64,000 nt of DNA from Palaemon carinicauda (GCF_036898095.1 NC_090746.1:112617607-112681606); one strand, 5' to 3'. Positions 11,715 to 24,486 are shown, counted from the stretch's first letter. Notes: generated by a model not told the origin, from the letters alone. Numbers and translations are program-made.

Positions 11715-11892
11715 AGGTGATGTGACGTCTACATCATCATCTGGCAATGAGGCAGCAGCCATTGATGATGTATCATCATCATGGACAAGTGCAACAACTG
11801 CTGCAGATACCACTACTCCAGATAATGCTGATCCAGATGATCCTCAAGAAATTAGGAGGCGAAGACTTGAACATTTTAATCAGTCGTCTTAG
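11715..11892 (+). CDS. SYVN1: SYVN1/HRD1, last coding exon
   Basis: The exon opens after 'ttgtgttgtttcag' and encodes the extreme C-terminus: a Ser/Thr/Asp-rich stretch, then DPDDPQEIRRRRLEHFNQSS and a TAG stop at 11890-11892. The final motif matches human SYVN1 'AAELRRRRLQKLESPVAH', including the run of four Arg, so this is the true end of the protein. The first base completes the Arg codon begun at 3424-3425. The exon lies only about 415 bp beyond the right end of DIRS element D, yet splice site and frame are intact. Confidence 0.93.
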
Positions 11893-13020
11893 AAACGTAG
11901 TTGTTACTTATCCTATTGTTGTTTTCAGATTATTTTTGAATGAATGGTCTACTTGGTAGTTGGCTCTGGGATTTTGAGAATACTCAGATGCTAAACTGAA
12001 CATTTTTAAAGCAGACTTTGCTCATATTGCACGTGTATGAGGTATTGGGATTAGTTTCAAGTTAGCATAATTTTTTTTTTTGTGAATATACACATAGACT
12101 GAATGCAATATATTTTTCATACTTAAGGAGTAAGTTGGCCTATCCTGCTAGAAAAGCTTTAGTGCTAAGTTTGCCTGTTGTTGTAATACACACATTCTGA
12201 AACTATGAGGGAAGGTAGTAAGTGTTAATACATGTACTGTACAGTACATGTAGGAAAGAGGATTTAAACTATATTATAAGCACTAATCATGTTACGATGC
12301 AATCAAAATTCTATGATGTATTCTTTTCAAGTGTTGTATTTATCTATTGATGAAAAGCTGTTCTCCAAACATTGCTAACAGGTCAACTTTTGTCCAACAA
12401 TCTTTCAGATGTATTAGAAAAAAAAAATACATTATTTATTTATCCATAAAGAGTACAACATGAATATTATTTGTTGACCAGTTTTGCTAATAAAAATTCA
12501 TTTAATTATTGTCATGACATTGAGATTTTGAGATTTGATGAGAATATCCTCCATTTCTTCTGCTCATAAGAAACTTTTAAGACTGTTTGAACAATTGTGT
12601 GATGAATGCCAAACTCTAAGTTACATGAAAACTTGACTCTTTGATGCTAAAAGCAGCAATCTTGTTCAAAAGTATCTAAGTAGTATTGGTTATCTTTGGA
12701 TATATCATGTATTGATCAAGGAAGATTTTTTTTTCTACCATAAGGATTTTGACAGATTTTGACAGTAAAGCACTTGTTTTATGTAAAACTAGGCAAATAT
12801 ATAAAATGGAAAGGGGCATTGGGATGGGTTTGTTCCGTTGAAAGAAACCTTCATATTTTTTTTTTCAATTATTCAATGAAGTCAGTTATGACCGGTAAAT
12901 TGTATGCTGTTTTCATCTGCCACATTTAGGCAAACTTTCAAAGAAATACAGATATTCGTATTTGTATTTTTGTTATGAACAGATGTAATTGCAGTATATG
13001 ATATACTGTAAACTATAAAA
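11893..13020 (+). other. SYVN1 3' untranslated region (extent inferred)
   Basis: AT-rich sequence without open frames following the stop codon. The first canonical polyadenylation signal is AATAAA at 12489-12494. A second lies at 13660-13665, past a dispersed repeat. Transcript end cannot be fixed without RNA data. Confidence 0.5.
12489..12494 (+). promoter_or_regulatory. Candidate polyadenylation signal of SYVN1
   Basis: AATAAA about 600 bp after the stop codon, the first such hexamer in this 3' region. Confidence 0.4.
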
Positions 13021-13144
13021 GTTGATTGTATAATTCTGTGAATTTATTATTGGTTTCATTAGTCCCAAACTATTCTTTCATATTGTATAAAATGTTTTTT
13101 CCCAATATAAAGAAATTTAATGCTATAAAACAGAAGGAATATTG

Positions 13145-13315
13145 CAAGCTTATCTACTATCCTACCCACTGTTATCCCTATATTATGGGATTGGTTGTCT
13201 CCATTCAAAGGCATCCTCTTCCACAAAACCTTTTCTGTACATATCATCCTTCACCTTATCTTGCCATCAAATTACCTGCCTCCTTTTTCTTCTCAACCCC
13301 CTAACAGGTTCCTCC
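13145..13315. repeat. Dispersed repeat R2, copy 1
   Basis: Reads ccactgttatccctatatta, then tcaaaggcatcctcttccac and catcatccttcaccttatct. The reverse complement of 52700-52870 carries the same string of motifs in the same order. Nothing in it suggests a protein. Confidence 0.6.
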
Positions 13316-14110
13316 CAAGCCCTCCCCACTAAGCTGATACTGTATAAGACAGCAAAGGAGTTATATTTATCAAGATCAGGTGTAGCAAAGAACTCACACA
13401 CTGCATTTTTATCTACACTAATACTTTTAATATAAGGTTTTAGAAAGTAATATGGTACATTATTTGTGTTCAAAGGGATTATTATTGTATCACGATCATT
13501 GGAACAATAACAAAATTAAGAATATACATTTAAATTTGAAAAAAAATCTGTCATATTATCGGGAGCTAATAAGTTTTGAAACAAAGAATTACTCTAGTTC
13601 ATAATAGAGCTCCAAAACTGCAATACAGTACTACTGTACTCTATAACTTATGCCATTGTAATAAATGAAAAGATGCTCCCGTTTACCACAGATTAAAAGA
13701 AATTTACTCTTAGGTATAAGAAATTACTAAAAAGTAAGAGGCTTTAATGAATAAAAAGTGAAATTTTAATAATGTTATATCTATACTCACTGATGTTCAT
13801 ATTGGATGTTTGGTAGCTCAGTCTTATCAACTTACCCGTAAAACTTTCAATAGGTAAAGTTATGAGAATTTAGTGATTAATGACACCCTTGAGTCCTTTA
13901 CAGGTACTATAGGATTAAAAATATACCAAAACCTGGAACAGAGCAGTTCAAATCATCTTTGAGGTGTAAACTACCAGGCAGTAGTTCAGTGGCCGGCCGC
14001 TATATGAGTCGGTCCGCCAGTGATCCCAAACACTAACTGCAGCCAGGAATTCCTTGGGGGTTGGTGACAATGGGCAAGTTTGAGTAAAAGATTCAGGTGA
14101 ACACTAAGAA
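13316..14110. other. Intergenic sequence without recognised features
   Basis: AT-rich to 13960, then a GC-richer 150 bp (ggccggccgctatatgagtc) of unknown origin directly before DIRS fragment E. No gene seen. Confidence 0.5.
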
Positions 14111-14114
14111 TACT

Positions 14115-14604
14115 GACATTCAGGGGAATAGTGACCTTGAGTGGAGCAATATTCCCCCAACGACACCAACCACAAAGTTGACCACTGGGCTTGTTATTTT
14201 GCAGTTGGTCCCGGAAAGCCTCTCTTTCAGAGATGCTGGATAATCTCTAGCCATGAAGAGATGGGCAGTGATCACCTCATTGAACTTTCTTGTACGTGGT
14301 TGGCATAGTAGATTTGGCCATTGTGGAAGTTCTCTTGGTACTTTTAGGAGATCCATCAAGCCTGGATACCACTCTGCCTGTGGCCATTCTGGGCTTACTA
14401 GCATTACTCCGGCGTCCCTGGAAAGTGGTATTCTATTTAACAATTGACGAATCAGACAGAATGGAGGAAAGGTGTAGAACTCCAATCCATCCTATGGGTG
14501 TTGGAAGGCATCTTCCATCACCTCTACTGAGTCCGGGACTGGGGAGCAATACATGGCAAGTTTGATATTCCGGTGAGTGGCGAACATGCCCAGTCGGGGA
14601 ATCC
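14115..14604 (-). mobile_element. DIRS fragment E (RNase H C-terminal region)
   Basis: The minus-strand frame 14485-14120 reads MEFYTFPPFCLIRQLLNRIP and VPRELPQWPNLLCQP, parallel to element B's AYAFSPFCLIRKVLNQVRAS and IPRELPPQHDLLKQP. This is the RNase H to recombinase junction. The plus-strand text ccagtcggggaatcctataa matches B at 42321. It is a separate insertion or rearranged piece, because element C carries its own copy of this segment at 15700-15960. Confidence 0.65.
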
Positions 14605-14611
14605 TATAAAG

Positions 14612-14705
14612 TCACAAGACACTTTGCCACTAGAGGAAGTGGAACTCGAACCCCAGTCTGGCATTCACTAGTCAGGGACATTACCACATCGTCCACCACA
14701 AACCT
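14612..14705 (-). mobile_element. tRNA-derived SINE (short)
   Basis: On the minus strand the sequence reads gtggacgatgtggtaatgtc (A-box-like) and then gactggggttcgagttcc (B-box-like), the spacing and text of a tRNA-related polymerase III promoter. It lies exactly where element C's recombinase sequence stops, between C and fragment E. Confidence 0.55.
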
Positions 14706-14734
14706 ACCACCTTTCTTTTGCAACACAAAAAAAT

Positions 14735-15460
14735 TGCTTTTGAATGCCAGGGACATACTGATGCCCCTAACACCATGAGCTCTAGGTCTTTGAGCTGGAG
14801 GAGGGGTTTGGATTCAGAGCATAGTCTATAACTTTGCAAATCCATGAAGAGATGGTGTTTTTGGTGACTCTCCTCTTGGTTCTACCCAAACTAACTAATA
14901 GGACTGACAGTTGGGGCCAAGTTGCTGCAGTCTGTTGAAGATAATATCTCAAACTCCTCACTGGGCATAATAACAATTGATCTTGGTCATTGGTTACAGA
15001 GTACTCCCGGATTTTGAGTCTGCAATAAAATGAGTGACGAAGCTTAGTGTTACCTCCCCCCATCCCCTTGAATGTCGTACGAGACCATGAAGTTCACTAA
15101 CTCTCTTTGCCGAGGCTAAAGCAAATAGGAACACAGTCTTTAAAGTGAGGTTACGGTCCTTTCCATGTTTCCAGTTTCATAAGAAGGACCTTTTAAGGAT
15201 CTCAGAACACAAACCAAGTTCCAAAGAGGAGGTCTTATCTCTGACTGGGGGCAAGTGATCTCAAAACTCCATATGAGTAAGAAAAGTTTAAACGAAGAGG
15301 AAAGATTACTCCATTCAAACGAAGAGGAAAGATCTACTCCATTCAATCTAGAGGCTAGGCTTAAGGCTGAGCGATAGCCTATCCCCACGGAGACTGAAAG
15401 GAGTTTCTCCTCTCAAAGGTATACAAGAAACTCCAATATTATTGGAATAGTGGCATTAAG
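14735..15460 (-). pseudogene. Element C tyrosine recombinase remnant
   Basis: Fragments in several frames follow the DIRS recombinase order. At 15388-15140 is GIGYRSALSLASRLNGVDLS. At 15063-14782 is QLLLCPVRSLRYYLQQTAA. Near 14790-14745 is RAHGVRGISMSLAF, containing the catalytic H-x-x-R pair. The sequence then ends: the part that should carry the nucleophilic Tyr (FTAYYLKDV in B) is missing. The enzyme would have joined circular cDNA to target DNA. Confidence 0.7.
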
Positions 15461-15502
15461 GGGAGAGTTACCTCTTCCACGACACCAAGCACAGAAGACT
15501 GT

Positions 15503-16216
15503 CTATTTTGCCAGGTATACAGAGGCTGAGGATTTCCACATATATTCAAACATCTTTTTCGCAGCTTGTGAAAAGCTTCTCTGAGTGAGGAAACAATGGA
15601 TAGTTACTAGCCGTGAACCCAAAGAAACAGGACAGCTTTGTGTAAGATGTTTACATGTAGTTGTTTGAGTAGACCTGGTCGTGGGGGTAGTTCTCTTGGG
15701 AGATCTACTTATGAGTTGCAGAAGGTCTGGGAACCATTCTGCATGCCATAGCAGAGCTATGAGGGTCATTATCAATTTGTTGGATGCTCTGGTCTTGTTG
15801 AGCATCTTTCTCATCAGACAGAACATGGGAAATGTGTACACATCAATATTGTCCCAATGTTGTTGGAATGCATCCTGCCATACAGCCTGAGGGTCCAGGA
15901 CTAGGATGAAGTACAACAGGAGCCTGAAGTTTAGGTTCATCGCAAACAGGTCCACAGTCGGGGAACCCCACAAGGTCAGAACTTTGTTGGCTATCGGAGC
16001 ATTCATAGACCATTTGGGGCCTTCTATCTGAACCACCCTGCCCAAGTTGTCTGCGAGCACATTACTCTTGCCGGGAATGAAGAGACCTGATAGAGTAACC
16101 GAATGTTCTTCTGCCCATCGTACAATCTCTACTGTAAGATGGCATAGGGACTGCAAAAAGGTACCGCTTTGTTTGTTTATGTAAGTCACCACTATAGTGT
16201 TGTCATGCATCAACAA
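15503..16216 (-). pseudogene. Element C RNase H to recombinase N-terminus, open frame
   Basis: A 237-codon open frame on the minus strand. It begins inside RNase H (HDNTIVVTYINKQSGTFLQ carries the catalytic Asp of the 'SDNTT' motif) and continues through VLADNLGRVVQIEGPKW and the 'SPTVDLFA' segment. It then crosses by an indel into the recombinase N-terminal frame, ending EYMWKSSASVYLAK (B: HLRRSTEAVYLAK). The first RNase H Asp and Glu positions lie upstream in damaged frames. Confidence 0.65.
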
Positions 16217-16479
16217 CAGTGACCCCCCAGCAACAGATGAAACTGATATAGAGCTAGAAAGGCTGCTCTCATTTCTAATAGATTTATGTGGTGGTAGTTT
16301 TCAGACTTGGACCACAGGCCTGAGACCATGTGATGCAGCAAGCGGGGCCGCCATCCTTCTTTTGATGCATCTGTGTACAGCATCAAGTCCAGAGGAAGGA
16401 GGAGAAGATCTAGCCCTCTGTGAATGTTCTCATCTGCTACCCGCCATTACAGATCCGTCATTTGGTCCCTTCCTATAGG

Positions 16480-17090
16480 AACTAAGGTGTCCGGGGAGCC
16501 GGTGTGCTGGTTTTATATGGACTTTAGCTGCCATTGCAGGGATCTTATCCTGAAGTGGCCGTTGGGAACAAGATGAAACAGGGAGGTCGGCCTAGGAGCA
16601 TAACCACTCTTGGGCTGGGAGATTTTTCTGTCTGAGGAAGTGTCTTGCCACCTCTCTCAGCCTGTGTACTCTGTCTTCTGATGAATAGACTTTTTGAAGG
16701 TTGGTGTCTATAATTATACTGAAATAGATCAATCTCCGAGATGAAAGCACTGATGACTTCTTGAGATTTATCATGATCACCAGATTCTGATAAAACTCGA
16801 GAAGCGTGTCCCGGTGATGAAGAAGGGTTATCTCCGAGTCTGCTAGAATCAGCCAATCGTTAAGATCTCTTAAAAGACAAATGCCGTTCTTGTGAGCCCA
16901 TCTTAGAAGACAAATGTCGTTCTTGTGAGGTCAAAGATGACCCTAGGGCAACCACCCTGGTAAAAACCTGGGGTGCGGTTGCGAGACCGAAACAGAGAGC
17001 TTTGAACTGGTAACGTTTGTTCTCGTGTATGAATCTATTACTGTGATCGTCCAGGGATCCGCCCCGTGAAACTGCCACTTACGCCAGAGG
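16480..17090 (-). pseudogene. Element C reverse transcriptase remnant
   Basis: The minus-strand frame at 17078-16860 contains NKRYQFKALCFGLATAPQVF followed by TRVV, the RT motif that precedes YLDD in this family. A tandem duplication of about 36 bp follows (16869-16938, two copies of agacaaatg.cgttcttgtg). Upstream and downstream frames are shattered. Confidence 0.6.
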
Positions 17091-17439
17091 TATCATAGGC
17101 ATACTCCCACTGGTGGACTGATGAGAGGATTGCTCTCCCTACCAGGACTTGTTCCCTTTCTGCTCTTTTGCTTGAAAAGGCCACTTGGACACCTTTGCCG
17201 GACCTGGATGTCGAGGGATTCGAAGTACAGTACTATGCTGAACTTGGGGGGGTTGAGAAGTCCTTCCATAGGAACAAGAAGTCAGGGCCCTGTGGCGGAG
17301 AGAATCTTTGGAGGATTTTCTTCACCTGTCAGCTACTCTCTCTACCTCTTCTGGGTCGAAGAAAGAGAGGATCCCTCAAGGGTAGAGTTCCTATGGCGCG
17401 TAACCTCCCCTTACAGCCCCTGGTTGTGAAATCTCCCAA

Positions 17440-20420
17440 TTACGGTATCCCTTCCTTTAGGATAGCATTCGCCCACAGGTTAACCGCATGGTGCGAAAGG
17501 ACCGCCAAAGATTTTGTGAATGCAGAGTCCAGAAAAAGTTCACAGCCAAAACGCAAACCCTGGGGTGCAGGAGATCAGTCTCATAAAAGCACTGGTCAGG
17601 AACGTTTGCAGCCTCTCTCTTCCATCTGCTTTGGGAATTTTCCGAGAAGCTACGGTGATGCCATTTCGAGAAATCCACTCTTTGATCTAAATCTTCCCTC
17701 ACTCTGAGCCTCTTGAGAGTCAACTCCTTGGATAGGTCCTCGAAGCGTACAATGTGGCCTAACGACGCCAGACATAGGTTGAGCCACGAAGCAGCCTGCA
17801 TGGCATACTTGCACCTCTCTCTATGTTGAGGAGCTCAGATTGCGAAAGGAAGGCTCTCAACGAAGAAAGTCTCTGAACTGAAAGACCCCTAGTAAGGGAT
17901 TCTAATGAGGGGTCGATAGTCAGGAAGGGGCTCATTCTCGACCTCGTAATATTTCCTTAGCAGGATGAAAGGAAGTGGGAGAACCCCAGAAGAAGAACCT
18001 CCTCTCAGAGAACTGGAAGCACCTGCTATCTGGGAGTTAGCCTTCCTTCTGATTGCTGTCAATCTCTTCGACCAGGGCAAAACTGTACTGGTCTTAGGGG
18101 GTCTCTTTGTCACAAACAGTTGGTCTTGGACCATGTCCTTGCCTTCCTGGGGAGTGGTGCCAGGCTAGGACTTACCAGAAGGCATATTCAAACTCCTTAC
18201 TTTCAACCTCGGAATGGAACTTTGGCCTTGCTACCCTCGGGAGATATTCCTCTTCCGTGTCATTAAACTCGTCTACCTCCAAGCTCTCATCCATAGGAGC
18301 CTGGGGTAGGTCGAAGATGTCATGTGGGTCATGAGAGGGACCAGGCTAAGGGGATCTCCTAACTCCGACCTCAGAATTTCCCTCGCTCTCGTGTTCTTGG
18401 GAACCGTTTTAGACTCCTTCAACTCTTTCCGGGGAGGAAAGTGTCTCTTCCAGGAAGGAAGGTTTGGGAAGAGCCTGTAGTTCCTTCGGATCATGAGACT
18501 TGGGAACAAAGGATTGTTCTTCCACAGGTGGTTTGGAAACCGGACGTTGGTCCGAAGGAACAATTCAATAGGTTGAGGCTGGAAGTCTAATGGTAATCTC
18601 CTGAGGCGAGCCAGGATCCCTGCTCAAACGAAGTTGGATAAAATTAGTGTGAGGTGGAGTACCACGCTTCATCCTCCTCTTTTGCCTAGTGATAAGCCTG
18701 TCTCCTGGGCGAATCGTCGTCAGAGGGAGTTGTCCTGAGACTTGTGACGAGTCAGAACGAACTCTTTCTTCGGTACTGGGTCTAATGTGGAGAAGAACAG
18801 TGTACCAAAGAAACAGTACTGCTTGGGCAGACTTCCTCCTGGGGTCAGAAGGGCCATCAGTGAAAGATGCCACAGATACCAACCACCCTGTATAGCGGAA
18901 TTCATGGAGTAGTCTGGCTAAGGCTGCCGTGGCTGTGGAGGGCTGGAAGACCCAAGCCAAGCAAGGACTTCTGGAGGGTAAACAAGAGTGTCATACCATG
19001 AAGAAAGTTCGCCGACCTTCACCAAGTCTGAGGTCTCCTTCGGGATACCTAGAGCCTGAAAAACTCCAGGAGACAGTCTCTTCGGCATGAGGAGTTCCTC
19101 TTTGGTAATACGTAGAGGACGATCAGGTGAATTTGAAACACCCACTTTCTTATTCGGAGGTTCTTTAAACCCTTCAGAGAAGGATATCGGCCTGCCACTA
19201 GAAGTTACAGCTGCGGAGGCCTTGGGTCTGCGCTCACTCGTGAAATCGAGACCTCAATGAGTAAAATAAGTATGGGATCGGCAGATTCAAGCGTGATATC
19301 AGGAGATTCACACGTCAAAGGGCGTGATTCATGTGTTAAAGGACATGATTCACACGCCGAAGAAACCGTTTCCAAACGATCAACGGTGAGCCAGGAGGAG
19401 GGAGCCTCGGGGGCTTCTGTGGCTCTGTAGGGCCACTAACACTCGCTGGAGGAGGAGATGGAAGCCTCCTAGATGGCTTAGCATTAGCGATTAGCTCTAG
19501 ATTAGGAATGCCTTCAGGAAGAAACGTGCAGAGACCACGAGGACCTGTGGTCTCTAGGGTGCGAGTACTCTTTGAGATGATCCTTGGATTGTCGCAAACA
19601 ATGTCCAGAGGGAGATCATCCAGAAGGAAGAAAAGCTCCAGGCGATCGGCGAGCAGGTGGAGTGCTGGCCATCAGAAGATCATCTCTACTAACATCAGTA
19701 GCAGGAAAGAGGTGCACATACAAGCTGGAACCTTTTCTGTGAGAAGAAACACCAGAGGCTGTTGGTTAGGTGATGACGTAGTCCCAGGATGGCGAGATGA
19801 CTCATCTTCAGCAGGAGGCCGTTAAAGAGGAGAGCGAGAACGTTGACCTCATCCACTTGTGGAATGGGCAGGAGAGGGTGAGAGATGGACTTTGCAGCTG
19901 TCCAGTGTGTAGGATGTTGAAGCCACTGGCAAAGGGTCTCTCCGTGCCCCACGCCTAAGGAGTTGCAGCAGCACTTCCTTTGAAGGGGGAGTAGAAACCC
20001 CCTTAGACAGCCAAGCCTGCAACACATCAGCAAGAGAAAATGGCTACCCAGTGGCTGGAAGTGAAGGGGCTCCTATATTGGAAGCCCCTGTACCCCGAGG
20101 TTGCCAAGAAGTTAAGCAGTCTGCACTCCTTCTCCACAGGCCCCCGGAGAAAGGTAAGCAAGGAGAGCTTCGGAGAGATCCAGGAGTGCGTACAGAAGCC
20201 TGAGGTCTTTTCATGCCGGAGGAGGACCTTGGGGGAGAAAGATCTCACTTGGCCTTCTTCTTCCTGCGATGCCCAGATTTCTCCCACTTAAAGGCAGGCC
20301 ACTCCCGATACTCGTCAACCCGTTCGCAGCTACGCACCTACTACAAGTCAGGTACAGAGAGTGCGGGTCAGTATCAACTGACAACACAGAGGTACCGCAA
20401 GGTCGACCCTCGCGACCAGG
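17440..20420 (-). pseudogene. Element C gag-like remnant
   Basis: Broken minus-strand frames align in order with element B Gag. MQAASWLNLCLASLGHIVRF at 17801 matches B's MQATSWLDFWLGSLGQVMWS, and the 18134-17889 frame has STVLPWSKRLTAIRRKANSQ against B's SAALPWSKGLKSAKQKAVSQ. The lysine-rich end of the Cys-rich N-terminus maps to 20240-20420. Stops and indels are frequent throughout. Confidence 0.6.
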
Positions 20421-20750
20421 AGAGCCACACGTGGGAGCGTCAGAGAGAGATCAAAGTTATACCAGCAAAAGAAAAAGGATGAGCGTAAAGCAATCAGTCT
20501 GTATGGCTAAGCCTTGAAAAGGAGAGAAAGGAGATGTCCGCTCTCTACCAGTCAAAAGAAAAAAGTGACGTAGCTCACCGAGCTGTGAGTAGATATAGGT
20601 GGTTGAATCACCCCCAGCCACCCACTACCAACCCACTACGGTGGTTAGGTAGGGTTGCCACCTCACATTTAAAGTCTAATGGCTACTTTCCAGCTTCGCC
20701 GAAAGAATATCCATATAAATAACGTAAACTTTGTTGATGTAGGAACAAAT

Positions 20751-22243
20751 AAGAATCAACTTTGCCAATATAAATAATGAAACACCTGAACTGGTACCAA
20801 ACATAACTGTAGAAGTAAAGAAAACATTAAAAGGCTTGAAAAGAGGCAAAGCGGCAGGAGAAGCTGGCCTAACAACTGATTTAATAATAGGAGGAGGAGA
20901 TTTCATAGTAAAACTTGCTGAACTTTACACAAAATGTCTGCAAAAATAGTCTATACCTATACATTAGAAAAATTTTATCATACTAATTCCAAAAAAGGGG
21001 GGAGGTAAAAGACATGAAAAATTACTGTCCAATAAGTTTACTCTCAGTAATATACAAAATATTTACGAAGATCATATTAAGCAGAATAGAAAGACAGCTA
21101 GTCTTTATTCAACCAAGAGAGCAGGCAGGCTTTCAAAGTGGGTATTCAACAACTGACCCTACCCATGTAATTAACCAGCAAATGAAAAAATCAAGAGTAT
21201 GACAAACCACTATGCATGGTATTTATAGACTATGAGAAAGCTTTTGATTCTGTCAAAACGTCAGCAGTAATGAAAGCCCTTCAAAGACTGAAGAATAGAC
21301 AAACCTTATGTTAACCCTCGAAGATATCTGTATAGGAAGTACAGCAATCCTAAAACAATATATAGTGAGAAAATTCCAATTGAGAAATGATTTAGAGAGG
21401 GAGACCCCATCTCCCCTAAATTATTAACAGTATACCTAGTAGTAGTTTTTAAAAAATGTAGGAATTTATATTAATAGGAAATACCTTAACAACTCAAAAT
21501 TTGCAGATAACATAGTTGTATTTAGTGAATCATGGGAGAAATTTCAATAGATGATGGAATATTTGAATAGAGTAAGCAGAAATGCCGGACAAAATGAATA
21601 TGAGTAAAACTAAGACAATGTTCAATGAAAATGTAGAGACAACATATGAATTATGATTGAACCTTTAAGTGATTGTTAATGAATATACAGTACATACAAA
21701 GGACAAACATTAAGTCGGACACGCAACCGAAATGAAAAGAAGGATAAGCATGGGATGGAGAGCTTTTGGTAAACAAAATGAGATTATGAAAATTAAAATG
21801 CCACTTTTGCTAAAAATTAAAGTATTTAATCAGATGGTCTTACTGGTTTTAACCTAAGCATCAGAAACTTGGATCCATGATAAAGCCTTAGAATATAAGC
21901 TAGTTATAACTCAAAGAGCTATGGAAAGAATAAGATTAAATAACACCAACAGACAGAAAAGGAGCAAACATGCATATGACAGCAAATTAAATTACCATAG
22001 ATATCCTAACATATGGGAGGAAAAAAAAGAGATGGACATATAATGAGAATAGCAGATAACAGATGGCCCCTAGAGATTGCAAAAGATGCAGGGAAAGGAA
22101 GAAAAAACGACGGATTGACGAATAAAGAAATTTATCAGGTGTGGACTGACATAGAAAGACACAAAGACCACACACACGCTAGTGCAAGGACATGTCTGAG
22201 GCCTTTGTCCTGCAGTGGACTACTAATGGCTCATGATGATGAT

Positions 22244-22245
<2 letters not shown>
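20751..22245 (+). mobile_element. RTE-like LINE remnant H1
   Basis: Plus-strand non-LTR retrotransposon. The frame at 20769-20950 reads TVEVKKTLKGLKRGKAAGEA. At 21014 MKNYCPISLLSVIYKIFTKI and REQAGFQSGYSTTDPTHVIN are RTE-clade RT motifs. At 21213 CMVFIDYEKAFDSVK carries the first catalytic Asp. The second active-site motif at about 21500 reads FADN instead of FADD. A C-terminal part follows (RAMERIRLNNT, then [15 protein letters not shown]). Several frameshifts and stops make it inactive. It ends atgatgatgatgac and runs directly into (TA)n. Confidence 0.75.
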
Positions 22246-22323
<78 letters not shown>

Positions 22324-22328
22324 TACAT

Positions 22329-22406
<78 letters not shown>
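22246..22406. repeat. (TA)n/(CA)n microsatellite
   Basis: Two (TA)n runs of about 65 and 75 bp split by a short (CA)n, attached to the 3' end of LINE remnant H1. The long Tyr-Ile frames here are not genes. Confidence 0.95.
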
Positions 22407-22409
<3 letters not shown>

Positions 22410-24480
22410 ACACATACATTGTCTAATATGCACAACACGTGTTCCATCATCTCCATTTTAATGTCCACGGTTAAGTTGGCTTTAAGAAAACCCGATAAAA
22501 ATGATCAGTGGAAAATAAACCAGAGCTAACTTTAATATTTAACTCTTATGTGCATTGTTTACCGGAGTTGAGCCCATGGATAGCCAGGGCATTATTCGTA
22601 CACCTATTTGACTACAGTTTCACACTATCTGGTTGTTATAAGCCTACATAATGTCTCAAGATGTTTGGCCCAAATATGATTAATTACATTTTGGACACAA
22701 GAAATAGTATATCACTATTTCTATGGTTATTTTCATATTTAAACACAACCTTTATACGTCGTTTTCGCCTTTGTAAATGGGAAAATGTTTGAATAATATT
22801 TATGAAAAGATAGAGCATGTAATCCTGCGACTTTTTTTTCTCTAGCTGGACATTAAAACGAGGCTTTTGTTGCCTTTATTCCGACATTTTCTAAGAAAAA
22901 AAAAACTTTAAGGTAGCATAGATTATAAACAATTTCTTCTCGTTAAGTAAGACCATCTTAGTGTATTCAAGAGCCCTCAAATACATGGAGAAAAAATTAA
23001 ATTTGATAAATATAGAATGGGCTAAAACAATATACATGTAGATATCAGTTATCATGATGGTTTCTGTTTACGCAAAATTTAAATTTCTTGGCTTATGAAA
23101 ATCAAAAATTTTGACATTGTCATTTTCTACCTTTTCTAAAGTATATAATATCTGGGTATCCAACCAATATGAAATCCTTCACATAACGATATCAAATAAT
23201 TCGAGAAGGGAAGACTGAATGAATCTGCGTTGAATTAAAATATATTTTTCATAAAAAAAAAAAAATAGAATAAGTAAATTCACTAAAAGAGTTGGGTTTT
23301 AAGGATTTTTTTAGTGTTGAAAATAAGGTCATAACATATTGTTCTTTAGTTGTTTTTTTTTTCTAAATAATGCTAAATAAAAAAAAATCACAAGATGATT
23401 AATTTACCAAGTTAAAAATCGGGCAAACTGAGAAAACGCATACAGTATTTTTCAAAATCACAGGAACCTAGCGTTACTTGACTTTGTGACAGTAATAGCC
23501 TAAAATCATTTTGGTAATATAGATATGATTGATGACTATTAAATAATCGTGACAGAATCAACTGCATTTATCTATTTTTTTATTTCAGGACAGGTTACAT
23601 ACGTAAAAGGTCCAGCCACATTAAAGTACTGAATCTACAAAGCACTCCCATTAGATATTACATAAGCAATAGAATGCGCTTTGATACACAACCAATACAA
23701 AATTACATCATTCCTTTGGTAACAAAGAATCTATTGAAATGCACGCCTTTACACACTCTGGAATTCTCATCATAAGGAATAGATCGATATGTAGCAGGGG
23801 GGAGGTCTCCATCCCTTAGAAAAGCTCATAATAATTCTATTATTCATGAAGGTACGTAGTGTCACATATCATTACATCAAATCATGTCCTTCATGACCAT
23901 ACGTTTATCTTTAAAATATTTCAATAAGGAAGTGAAATTCTCGTTGCAATTTGGCAGATATTATCTGGGATGACATGTGCTCTCCTGAATGGTCAACTCG
24001 CAGATCAATGCATCGATTGTTAATCAGGAATGTAAAAAATGGCTTTTATCGTACATCCGACAGTGCCAGAAGGGACCTCCGGCAGCCGAGAAGTCTCATT
24101 CCAAGGAGCAGTTAAGAGGGCGCAACATGTGGTGTTCTTTTTGGTGTCTCGGCTAATCCGAAATATATTGGTTTATGGTACATCCAAAAAACGTTCGCAT
24201 AAAAACTATAAATATCTGAAAAAAAATATATAAACAATGCATTGCATGTGTTAGAACATTCATTCGAAGATAACTGAAGTTTTAGGAACTCAAACGTGTT
24301 GTAACTAAGTGGCAATACTTTCCTAGCTTGGCAGGGCTATTACTGCTGGTTTAGATCGTCCACCTGCCGTTGCAGGGCGAATTTGTTTCAACTGTACCAG
24401 TGATCACAAAAGACAATGGCAGTCAATCCAATCGTCTTTATGGATGGGGACCAGGTAGGTTTAATATTAATAAAATCTTT
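22407..24480. other. Intergenic AT-rich sequence
   Basis: About 2 kb with no exon, domain or repeat I can recognise on either strand. Confidence 0.6.
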
Positions 24481-24486
24481 TCTCTT

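Larger units (their letters stand above)
14706..20750 (-). mobile_element. Decayed DIRS element C, right end missing
   Basis: A minus-strand DIRS element of the same family as B. In order from 20750 down it has a left terminal extension ending aggaacaaat (compare B, gtcggaacaaat), a left terminal-repeat region, Gag-like sequence, RT, RNase H and recombinase. All reading frames are broken. The right inverted terminal repeat and internal complementary region are missing. The recombinase is cut near 14735 and is followed by the SINE at 14612-14705. At the other end the LINE remnant begins directly at 20751. Confidence 0.7.

Noticed and set aside
14628..14699. A functional tRNA gene
   Set aside because: A-box-like and B-box-like strings are present, but no cloverleaf with acceptor stem could be drawn. 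It fits a SINE head better.
22233..22529. Long Tyr-Ile repeat open frames (also at 25512, 26662, 27940, 28782)
   Set aside because: They are translations of (TA)n microsatellites. Both strands and several frames are open for compositional reasons only.
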